From NCBI GenBank assembly GCA_027019045.1, contig JALUXI010000240.1, positions 1-7,371 of the forward strand: a DNA stretch of 7,371 nt, read 5' to 3'. Shown one piece after another: positions 1-5,229 of the stretch. The translations under genes were made by a program, and so were the position numbers. Positions within the stretch are counted from its first letter, which is position 1. Each line of letters opens with the position of its first letter. The notes under the pieces were generated by a model that saw only the letters and a program-made list of their open reading frames with translations, searched no databases and was not told where the DNA came from. Source of the stretch: Piscirickettsiaceae bacterium (GTDB lineage Bacteria > Pseudomonadota > Gammaproteobacteria > Thiomicrospirales > Thiomicrospiraceae).

Positions 1-22
1 GGCGAGAGATTGCCCGCATCAA

Positions 23-58
23 GTTGTAGCTCCCTCTCTCACCCCAGAATGCTATAAT
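23..58 (+). repeat. CRISPR direct repeat, penultimate copy
   Basis: This 36-bp copy is identical to the one at 89-124. Its first 8 nt (GTTGTAGC) and its last 23 nt pair with the tracrRNA anti-repeat. The intervening 5 nt are mostly unpaired. The two ends of the repeat are imperfect inverted copies of each other (GTTGTAGC and GCTATAAT). Confidence 0.97.
50..58 (+). promoter_or_regulatory. Repeat-embedded extended -10 promoter driving the crRNA of spacer 59-88
   Basis: The repeat ends in TGCTATAAT, a perfect extended -10 element (TGn followed by TATAAT at 53-58). In N. meningitidis the equivalent TGCTACAAT in each repeat starts transcription inside the following spacer, so crRNAs need no 5' processing. 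A start 7 nt downstream falls on A65 and leaves 24 nt of spacer before the next repeat, the guide length known for the Neisseria system. The motif is seen directly; promoter activity is inferred. Confidence 0.8.
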
Positions 59-88
59 AACGCTAATGAAGAAAGTTCAATGTTTTTT

Positions 89-124
89 GTTGTAGCTCCC
101 TCTCTCACCCCAGAATGCTATAAT
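89..124 (+). repeat. CRISPR direct repeat, terminal copy on the cas2 side
   Basis: This is the last repeat of the array and is a perfect 36-bp match to its neighbour, with no terminal degeneration. No further repeat follows. The next sequence is a terminator hairpin at 137-165 and then the end of cas2. Confidence 0.97.
116..124 (+). promoter_or_regulatory. Extended -10 in the terminal repeat, with no spacer after it
   Basis: The same TGCTATAAT element closes the last repeat. A start near 131-132 would run straight into the terminator hairpin at 137-165 and give only a roughly 40-nt RNA with no guide or repeat. Confidence 0.6.
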
Positions 125-136
125 ACCGCTTGCTGA

Positions 137-172
137 AAGCCGCTTTCCATCAGGGATAGCGGCTTATTTTTT
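137..172 (+). terminator. Intrinsic terminator of the CRISPR array
   Basis: AAGCCGCT (137-144) and AGCGGCTT (158-165) form a perfect 8-bp stem with a 13-nt loop. They are followed on the + strand by an A and six T (166-172). This fits termination of crRNA transcripts before they enter cas2 antisense. On the - strand only three T follow the stem, so termination of the cas operon here would be weak. Confidence 0.8.
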
Positions 173-175
173 ATT

Positions 176-508
176 TTAAAAAAGCAGAAATTGCTCATGG
201 GTATTTACCTTTTCTTGAATTTTTCGTTCGCCTAATAGGACTTTCATCTGGGTAAATTGTTTTTCTGTTAATTCAATACAACGAATGGAGCCTTCTTTGG
301 GCAGGTTATTTTTTAGTCGTTTAAGGTGAGTTTGTGTTTGGTCAAATCCATTGGTTAGACGAGTGTACACAGACCATTGCAGCATATCATATCCGTCTTT
401 TATAAGAAACCGCCTAAACTGGACATAAGCTTTTTTGTGGGCTTTGGTAGTAGTGGGTAGGTCGAATAACACTAATAATCGCATAAATTTTCTACTCTCT
501 TTGCTCAT
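176..508 (-). CDS. cas2: CRISPR-associated endoribonuclease/integration protein Cas2, type II-C
   Basis: Cas2 forms the Cas1-Cas2 complex that captures protospacers and inserts them at the array. From the ATG at 508 the product is 110 aa. It shows the Cas2 ferredoxin-like start MRLLVLFDLP, with the conserved Asp after the first beta strand, then KKAYVQFRRFLIKDGYDMLQ and, near the C-terminus, LTEKQFTQM, all typical of type II Cas2. Three starts are possible: a TTG at 520, the ATG at 508 (chosen) and an ATG at 484 directly before RLLVLFDLP. The ATG at 508 overlaps the end of cas1 by 17 nt, which suggests translational coupling. The ATG at 484 has an AGAGAG about 10 nt upstream and cannot be excluded. 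The gene is last in the operon, and its stop lies just past the array terminator. Confidence 0.93.
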   Translation of the reverse strand: MSKESRKFMRLLVLFDLPTTTKAHKKAYVQFRRFLIKDGYDMLQWSVYTRLTNGFDQTQTHLKRLKNNLPKEGSIRCIELTEKQFTQMKVLLGERKIQEKVNTHEQFLLF

Positions 509-1409
509 GGTGGTTCTCAACTAGGCTGGGTAGGGTAAGAGGGATGCTGTTTTCCATAGCTTGTCCAAGGCTGATCACGCTGGCTTCTATCAGTGCAAGC
601 AGTGTACTTTTGCCTTGAAATTCGCCTTTTTGAACTCTAGGGGTGTCTTGGTGTAGTAGGGAGATCAGTTGGGCTTTGTCGGCGGTGGAGAGGGTGTTTT
701 CTTCTGCTTGTGTATTGAGTAGGACAACTTGAGCATCGACAATGGGACGATAGGGTTCAATGAGGTCGTCGGCGAGGTTAAATGCGTTAAGCTCATTGTG
801 GTGGCCGATACCTAGGGCGGGAATAAAACCGTAGGCAACCAGTTGTCGAGCAATGGCAGAACGAATAATGCTATAACCAAAATTAAGTTGGGCATTGATG
901 AGGTCATCACTGCGTCGCTTAAAGGGTTTGCCAAAGAGGGCTTTGAAGTAGATTTGTGCGGCATAGGCTTCGATATGAGTTTTATCGCCCGATTTGACTT
1001 TTTGTGCCAATTTTTGGAGTTGATGAGCCTGTGGTTGGAGATTTTGTTGGAGAAGGACTTGGCTTTGATTTAGGATTTTTTGTTGGATAATCTCTTGCCA
1101 AATCTGTTTTTGACGGACTTTGCTTAGGTTGAGCTGTCGTTTGAGTTGTTTTAGCGCTCTGGAGTGAGGTTGGAAGGGGAGGAAGATGCCATTGGGAAGA
1201 AAGCTTGGGTCGGTGCTAATAAGACTGACATTTTGGGTGGCGCAGGCACTGAGTAATTGATGTGTGAGGATGATTTGTGGGTGTTCTAATACTATGATAG
1301 CAATGTCTTCTAGTGGAAGGGTAACTTTTTCAGTCTGTTGCAGAACCAGCTGTCCCTGTGAGAGGGACAGTTTGGCAGGGTGGCTAATGAGTACGCTTCG
1401 CCAGCTCAT
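492..1409 (-). CDS. cas1: CRISPR-associated integrase Cas1, type II-C
   Basis: Cas1 is the metal-dependent integrase that joins new spacers to the leader-end repeat, working with Cas2 and, in type II systems, usually Cas9 and tracrRNA. The product is 305 aa, the usual length for type II Cas1. It begins MSWRSVLIS, as is common in type II-C. The metal site is intact: E147 in THIEAYAAQIYF, the histidines at 203-204 in GIGHHNELNAFNLADD, and D214/D215/E218 in ADDLIEPYRPIVD. The N-terminal beta-rich domain covers about residues 1-75 and the all-alpha catalytic domain follows. Its ATG overlaps the cas9 stop as ATGA (1406-1409), so the two genes are probably translationally coupled. The frame is unbroken and the gene should be active. 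Confidence 0.97.
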   Translation of the reverse strand: MSWRSVLISHPAKLSLSQGQLVLQQTEKVTLPLEDIAIIVLEHPQIILTHQLLSACATQNVSLISTDPSFLPNGIFLPFQPHSRALKQLKRQLNLSKVRQKQIWQEIIQQKILNQSQVLLQQNLQPQAHQLQKLAQKVKSGDKTHIEAYAAQIYFKALFGKPFKRRSDDLINAQLNFGYSIIRSAIARQLVAYGFIPALGIGHHNELNAFNLADDLIEPYRPIVDAQVVLLNTQAEENTLSTADKAQLISLLHQDTPRVQKGEFQGKSTLLALIEASVISLGQAMENSIPLTLPSLVENHHEQRE

Positions 1410-4400
1410 GATTTGGCCTTAGGAAGGGGTTGACGGGTTTCTAAGGGGACTGGGTAGGCATTGCCTAGTATGTCGATATGGTATTTTTTAATCGATTTGG
1501 CCGTTTTAATACCAATGCTTCTTATTAAGCCTTTTTTACCGATCTGTTGATTGCGGTCATGTGTCCAGATGTTGATGGCGGTAGTGCTACGATCAAATCC
1601 AGCATAATAGCCCTCTTTAACCCCTTTTTTACCTAAATCAACTTCGATCCAATCATTGGGATAAAAGCTGTATAGGAATTGGTAGTTTTCATCCATTTCA
1701 ATCCATTCAGATTCGGGCTTATTGGATACGGCGGCTTTATTGGGCAGTTGGGGTTTAATGCTGTCGGCAACATAGAGGGGAATGATAAAAAAGTGTTTTC
1801 CATTGGTAAAAAGGTCGATGCGAATCATGTCACCATTATCAGCAATGCCTTGTCGGACTTTGAGGCCACTTTTTTGAGTGGTTTTGAGTTTGAGCCGCCG
1901 TACTTCGGGGGCGGGGTGATGTTCGTAGCCTAGTAGGTGGGCGATTTCAGGATTAAAGCCATTGGCTTTACTGGGTTTGTAAAGTGGGGTGGCAAATGCT
2001 TTTTCGGGGTTGTTGTTGAACTTTTTTAGTCGATTTTCAATCGCTTGGCGGAGTGCTTGGTTTCTTGGATCTTCGAGGTCTTCTTCAAAGCCAACAATAT
2101 GAGGCAGGTCTTTGAGTTTGATTTTAGTTAAAGGGGTTTTAACGGTGCTAATCTGTTCATCTAGGTATTTGGCAGAGCGGATGGTTTCTTTATGGGCGGC
2201 ACCAAGCCCACGGCGGGTGGGCATACGAGAGACTCGGATGGGTTTAATCTGTTCAATCTCTTCTGGTGTGTAGGGGAGTTGGGGGATTTGGCTGAGTTGT
2301 TCTTGTGGGTGATCACTGAGTCGGGCTTCGAGTTCTTTTTTAAAGTGCGGCCAAGGTTTTGGAAAGTGAGCTTCTAGCTGTCTGAATGCATCAATGTCTA
2401 GGATTTCGCCTGTTTCGGGGTCGATAAAGTCTTGTTTGGCCCATTTGAGTTCTTGCGCTTTGCTATATTGGGCAAGCCGTTGAACCATTGAATGGGTGCA
2501 GGCGGCAACCACGGCGGCATCTAGAGCATGGTGTTTATCACCATCGGTACGAACTTTGTGTAGCCCCCATTTGCCCCGTAAAAAGCTGGTAAGAGTACCT
2601 GAGACAACAACACAGCGTTTAGCAGAGCTGTCAGGGTGGAGGGCAAGGTGGGTTTCAATCATGTTTTTTACGACTCTGCCTGCGTAGCGGGTATCTTCTA
2701 GGTTGCGTTGGCGGAATGTCTTGGCTTTTTCTTCGTCAAAGTTTTGGGTAAGCAGTTTTTGTATTTTATGGCGATTGGCTTGGTAGGTGGTTCGCACCCA
2801 GGCTTCAAACTGTTCCCATTGTGTTTCAGAAAGGTATTCATAAGGGGTGCGATTGCCTTTGTCTTGATTGGCTTTTTTAAGCACCAGTACCTTATTACTC
2901 AAGCTATTATCAAAGCTACGAGAGTAGGGGAGGGCGTGGTCAACTTCGACATAGTGGGGTTCGGTAAGGCGGTTGAGGTCAATGCTTTGTTGAGTGTAGG
3001 CACACTGCCCGTTTTGTTCTCGATAGAGCCGAAGCTTGAGTAGATCTAGTCCGTTAGGCTCGGTGCCAAAGAGTTCTTTAAACCTTGCTCGGTCTTGTTC
3101 ACGGTTTTCAGCCAACTCTTTTTGGCGTTTTTCAATCTGCTTGCGTTCTTTAAAAGATTTGTTGAGATCTCGAGCTAGCTCAATATGGACTGAAGCGGGT
3201 GGACCGTGTTTTTTGACAATGGCATTGATCAGTTTTCGGGTTTGGTTAATGGCTCGACGCACCACAGGGTTGGTGATGGCATTGTCCTCCAATGGAGGGA
3301 TATGGCGACCTTTGAGGGTGTTTTGATTGAGTTGGCTGTGGTGACCATAGACTTTGCTGATGGCTTCATCATAGCGGCATCCTGCTTCCATAAGAGGGAG
3401 AATTTGATGAAGGGCTTTGAGAGAAAGACGAATAAACTCAGCAAAAGAGATAGGTAAAACCGCTTCAATAATCGGTTCTTCAATCTGTTTAGATTGAAGA
3501 AATTCTCGAATATCTTCATCCGTTTTGTAGAGTGTGAGTCCTATTGCCAAGGTATCTAGCTGCTCTGGGTTAAAGGCATCTCTTTGCCACTCTGATTTGA
3601 GTCCTGCTTTTTCATAGGCTTTGCGCAGGGTGTGGTAGTGTTTGGCTTCAAAAAAGGTTTGGTTTTCTGGGGATTTTTCAGCCTGATAACGCAGTCCGCT
3701 AAAAGTGGCTTCATCAGGCAGGTTAAGTTTTTTCCTAAGTTGCTTATAGGTGAGTTTGCTTGTTTGAAAGGGGGTGAGAAGGAGCTGTTGTCGTTCTGTA
3801 TCGGTGAGTGAGCGGTTTTCACCTAGGTATTGAATTCGTAGGTTATTCAGTTTGGAGAGGTAGATAAACTTTTCGACTGTAAAGCAGGCTTTAGGCGCAC
3901 GATATTCATTAGGTTCAAAGGTACATTTTCCCACTTTTTTTAATAGGTCATTACCTGAGAGTGCAGGTCTTCTGGCAAGAAGCAGTTGAATCACTTCTGT
4001 TTCGAGCTCGGGAGTGGCGAGGGGGTTGTTGAATGCTCTTTGAGCCTGAAAAATGGTATGCACTTCTTGAATAATCTCTTCTCGACCTAGGGTGTGTTGA
4101 TAGCTTCCGCCTTTATTGCGTTTGGCTTTGGTAAAAGTAGGATCTTTGGCAACCATTTCGCCAACAGTGCGATACCCCTTATTTTGCATGAGGGCTTTGT
4201 TTTGTTGCAGGCTTTGCAGCATTTGCCCCATTTTTTCATCTTGAGCTTCACTTTTGCGGTTGGATTGAAAGCCACGGTGTTTGATGAGGTGGTACAACGC
4301 ATAGGCAAAAGCTTGGGGAGAGAGGTGTTGTTCAAGTGCTTGTGCTCTTAAATCCCAAGGAGAGGTATTAGGGATAATAATCTCTTCGATTTTAGGGGAG

Positions 4401-4645
4401 GGGATGAGTCCTGCTCGGTGAAAAAGTCGTCTGGTTCGGGTCATGCGAAAAGCCCGACGGCGAATACGGCGACGATTAAGCCGAGCTTCACGGCGGATTT
4501 TATTGAGGGATTCGCCTTCTTTATCGGTTTCAGCTTTTTCAAATGTACGGACAAATAGGTCGATGATTCTGTCATCTGAAATCACTGCGGCACCCACTGA
4601 GGCAACCCCGATATCTAACCCTAAGTGATAAACTTGGTCAGCCAT
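1406..4645 (-). CDS. cas9: RNA-guided DNA endonuclease Cas9, type II-C (NmeCas9-like)
   Basis: Cas9 cuts both strands of DNA that matches the crRNA:tracrRNA guide and carries a PAM. The protein is 1079 aa, close to NmeCas9 (1082 aa). Domains in order: RuvC-I with D11 in LGLDIGVASVG; arginine-rich bridge helix about 49-75; REC lobe about 80-460; RuvC-II with E489 in VHIELARDLNKSFKERK; HNH with D569, H570 and N593 in the stretch VEVDHALPYSRSFDN to KANQDKGN; RuvC-III with H705/H706 and D709 in KHHALDAAVVAA; then the wedge and PAM-interacting domain from about 800 to the end. All catalytic residues are present, so it should be an active nuclease. By alignment from memory, PAM-reading positions differ from NmeCas9: Q981 becomes I982, H1024 becomes D1018 and N1029 becomes A1023, while T1027 is kept as T1021. 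The ATG at 4645 has a good Shine-Dalgarno site. It is first in the cas9-cas1-cas2 operon. Confidence 0.98.
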   Translation of the reverse strand: MADQVYHLGLDIGVASVGAAVISDDRIIDLFVRTFEKAETDKEGESLNKIRREARLNRRRIRRRAFRMTRTRRLFHRAGLIPSPKIEEIIIPNTSPWDLRAQALEQHLSPQAFAYALYHLIKHRGFQSNRKSEAQDEKMGQMLQSLQQNKALMQNKGYRTVGEMVAKDPTFTKAKRNKGGSYQHTLGREEIIQEVHTIFQAQRAFNNPLATPELETEVIQLLLARRPALSGNDLLKKVGKCTFEPNEYRAPKACFTVEKFIYLSKLNNLRIQYLGENRSLTDTERQQLLLTPFQTSKLTYKQLRKKLNLPDEATFSGLRYQAEKSPENQTFFEAKHYHTLRKAYEKAGLKSEWQRDAFNPEQLDTLAIGLTLYKTDEDIREFLQSKQIEEPIIEAVLPISFAEFIRLSLKALHQILPLMEAGCRYDEAISKVYGHHSQLNQNTLKGRHIPPLEDNAITNPVVRRAINQTRKLINAIVKKHGPPASVHIELARDLNKSFKERKQIEKRQKELAENREQDRARFKELFGTEPNGLDLLKLRLYREQNGQCAYTQQSIDLNRLTEPHYVEVDHALPYSRSFDNSLSNKVLVLKKANQDKGNRTPYEYLSETQWEQFEAWVRTTYQANRHKIQKLLTQNFDEEKAKTFRQRNLEDTRYAGRVVKNMIETHLALHPDSSAKRCVVVSGTLTSFLRGKWGLHKVRTDGDKHHALDAAVVAACTHSMVQRLAQYSKAQELKWAKQDFIDPETGEILDIDAFRQLEAHFPKPWPHFKKELEARLSDHPQEQLSQIPQLPYTPEEIEQIKPIRVSRMPTRRGLGAAHKETIRSAKYLDEQISTVKTPLTKIKLKDLPHIVGFEEDLEDPRNQALRQAIENRLKKFNNNPEKAFATPLYKPSKANGFNPEIAHLLGYEHHPAPEVRRLKLKTTQKSGLKVRQGIADNGDMIRIDLFTNGKHFFIIPLYVADSIKPQLPNKAAVSNKPESEWIEMDENYQFLYSFYPNDWIEVDLGKKGVKEGYYAGFDRSTTAINIWTHDRNQQIGKKGLIRSIGIKTAKSIKKYHIDILGNAYPVPLETRQPLPKAKS

Positions 4646-4651
4646 CTTTTC

Positions 4652-4657
4652 TCTCCT
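4652..4657 (-). promoter_or_regulatory. Shine-Dalgarno site of cas9
   Basis: On the - strand AGGAGA lies 6 nt before the ATG at 4645. It supports this start and strong initiation of the first cas gene. Confidence 0.8.
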
Positions 4658-4667
4658 CTTGTTTCTA

Positions 4668-4676
4668 TGTTATACT
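4668..4676 (+). promoter_or_regulatory. tracrRNA promoter, extended -10
   Basis: TGTTATACT is an extended -10 (TGn plus TATACT at 4671-4676). Seven to nine nt downstream is 4683-4685, which is exactly where the anti-repeat begins (A4685). I see no good -35 (TTTCTC at 4648-4653 with 17-nt spacing), as is common for extended -10 promoters. The element lies in the short gap upstream of cas9 and overlaps a possible -10 for cas9 on the other strand. Confidence 0.65.
4669..4674 (-). promoter_or_regulatory. Possible cas operon -10 element
   Basis: On the - strand this reads TATAAC, five of six matches to TATAAT. It would start cas9 mRNA near 4662 with a leader of about 17 nt containing the Shine-Dalgarno site. 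No convincing -35 is visible. A second candidate is TGCCACAAT on the - strand (4685-4693), a decayed form of the repeat promoter, which would start near 4678. I cannot choose between them. Confidence 0.35.
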
Positions 4677-4684
4677 GCGTATCT

Positions 4685-4720
4685 ATTGTGGCATTCTGGG
4701 GTGAGAGCCGTTGCTACAAT
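4685..4720 (+). repeat. tracrRNA anti-repeat (degenerate CRISPR repeat in inverse orientation)
   Basis: The reverse complement is a degenerate copy of the 36-bp CRISPR repeat, with differences at the ends and in the central 5-nt bulge region. The central 16 nt (4691-4706) match the repeat perfectly. Confidence 0.95.
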
Positions 4721-4742
4721 AAGGATGTAAAATTCCGAACCC

Positions 4743-4777
4743 AGCCCGTTGAATGCGTTGCATGATGCGGGCTTTTT
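4743..4777 (+). terminator. Intrinsic terminator and 3' hairpin of tracrRNA
   Basis: AGCCCG (4743-4748) pairs with CGGGCT (4768-4773), followed by a run of five T (4773-4777). Inside is a second small stem, ATGC (4753-4756) with GCAT (4760-4763), closing a GTT loop. The two stems are separated by a mostly unpaired 4 x 4 internal loop. Confidence 0.8.
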
Positions 4778-4849
4778 CTTATCTATAAATACGCTTTTTA
4801 CTTTAACATAATCGCTGCTAAAGGGTAAATCATTTCCTTAGTATTTGTC

Positions 4850-5149
4850 ATGACTTCTTTACAAACCCAGTGTTACGCCTTGCTTAAACAGATTCCTAGA
4901 GGAAAAGTGACCACCTATGGTGAGCTGGCGCAGGCTTTGGATACGAAAGCGTATCAGGCGATTGGGCAGATATTGAAACGCAATCCAAATTTGGTTGAGG
5001 TGCCGTGTCATCGTGTGGTGAAATCCAATGGTGAGGTTGGCGATTATGTTGATGGTGTGGAGCAGAAAGTTGCGTTATTAGCTGAGGAAGGGGTAGCGGT
5101 GAAGGAGGGAAGAGTTGTGGATTTTGAAGAAAGGCTGTTTCGGTTTTAA
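4850..5149 (+). CDS. Short MGMT-family protein, DNA-binding methyltransferase domain only
   Basis: The protein is 99 aa and corresponds to the C-terminal DNA-binding and catalytic domain of O6-alkylguanine-DNA alkyltransferases (Ogt/Ada-C/MGMT). That family repairs O6-alkylguanine by transferring the alkyl group to a cysteine. Landmarks: GKVTTYGELAQAL (18-30) with Y23 at the nucleotide-flipping tyrosine position, AIGQILKRNP (37-46) covering the recognition helix and arginine-finger region, and VPCHRVV (51-57) with the acceptor C53. The cysteine separates it from alkyltransferase-like proteins, which have Trp or Ala there. Two oddities: the usual GGY after the active site is GDY, and the finger position aligns to K43 (followed by R44). 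The N-terminal domain of full-length Ogt is missing. An in-frame TAA eight codons upstream, with no start codon between, excludes a longer ORF. I see no clear Shine-Dalgarno site. The 70-nt gap after the tracrRNA terminator holds no clear promoter. Confidence 0.88.
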   Translation: MTSLQTQCYALLKQIPRGKVTTYGELAQALDTKAYQAIGQILKRNPNLVEVPCHRVVKSNGEVGDYVDGVEQKVALLAEEGVAVKEGRVVDFEERLFRF

Positions 5150-5177
5150 TCTTGGTTTTCTGCTCCTCTAAAACGAC

Positions 5178-5207
5178 AAAACCCGCTATTTTAAGAGCGG
5201 GTTTTTT
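5178..5207. terminator. Bidirectional terminator between the MGMT-like gene and typA
   Basis: AAAACCCGCT (5178-5187) and AGCGGGTTTT (5196-5205) form a perfect 10-bp stem with an 8-nt loop. On the + strand six T follow the GC core. On the - strand TTTT follows the core, and TTTT recurs a few bases on. It sits between two converging genes and can serve both. Confidence 0.9.
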
Positions 5208-5229
5208 ATTGGAAGGGACTGGCTAAGGC

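Larger units (their letters stand above)
1..124 (+). CRISPR. 3' part of a type II-C CRISPR array (two repeats, one full spacer, one partial spacer)
   Basis: Two identical 36-bp repeats (23-58 and 89-124) begin GTTGTAGC and end GCTATAAT. They flank one complete 30-nt spacer (59-88). Positions 1-22 are the tail of another spacer, so the array continues past the left edge. The repeat closely resembles the N. meningitidis type II-C repeat as I recall it, with the same GTTGTAGCTCCC start and an extended -10-like end. The guide-bearing strand is +, because the tracrRNA anti-repeat at 4685-4720 is complementary to this strand. The array therefore runs towards, and converges with, the cas9-cas1-cas2 operon. 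I saw no match to the spacers elsewhere in the window. Confidence 0.97.
4684..4779 (+). ncRNA. tracrRNA for the type II-C Cas9
   Basis: The tracrRNA pairs with crRNA repeats and anchors the guide in Cas9. Positions 4685-4720 form an ungapped 36-nt anti-repeat. The distal 23 nt pair without mismatch (two G-U pairs), a 5 x 5 internal loop follows with one possible C-G pair, and the proximal 8 nt GCTACAAT pair with GTTGTAGC (one G-U). The stretch CCGTTGCTACAATAAGG is shared with the N. meningitidis tracrRNA as I remember it. The tail (4721-4779) has a weak GGA/TCC hairpin (4723-4736) and then the terminator stem. The predicted RNA is about 95 nt. It is divergent from cas9, starting 39 nt from the cas9 start codon. 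The 5' and 3' ends are inferred from the promoter and the T-run. Confidence 0.93.

Noticed and set aside
59..88. Self-targeting by the complete spacer
   Set aside because: I found no stretch in the window matching this spacer on either strand beyond short chance matches. The source of the spacer cannot be judged without a search.
125..175. A second tracrRNA or small RNA gene between the array and cas2
   Set aside because: There is a hairpin and T-run but no anti-repeat; it is simply the array terminator. The true anti-repeat is at 4685-4720.
843..1073. 76-aa + strand ORF inside cas1
   Set aside because: It is antisense to the conserved cas1 catalytic region, has no recognisable motif, and is explained as a shadow frame.
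2708..3043. 111-aa + strand ORF, and several others antisense to cas9
   Set aside because: They lie opposite the conserved HNH-region coding sequence of cas9 and show no family features; all are taken as shadows.
4094..4351. 85-aa + strand ORF with a hydrophobic stretch, considered as a small membrane protein
   Set aside because: It is antisense to the REC region of cas9, which is intact, and has no ribosome-binding site or known motif.
4781..4849. Promoter for the MGMT-like gene (CATAAT at 4807-4812)
   Set aside because: The hexamer has no TGn extension and no plausible -35 at 16-18 nt, so it is too weak to list as a feature.
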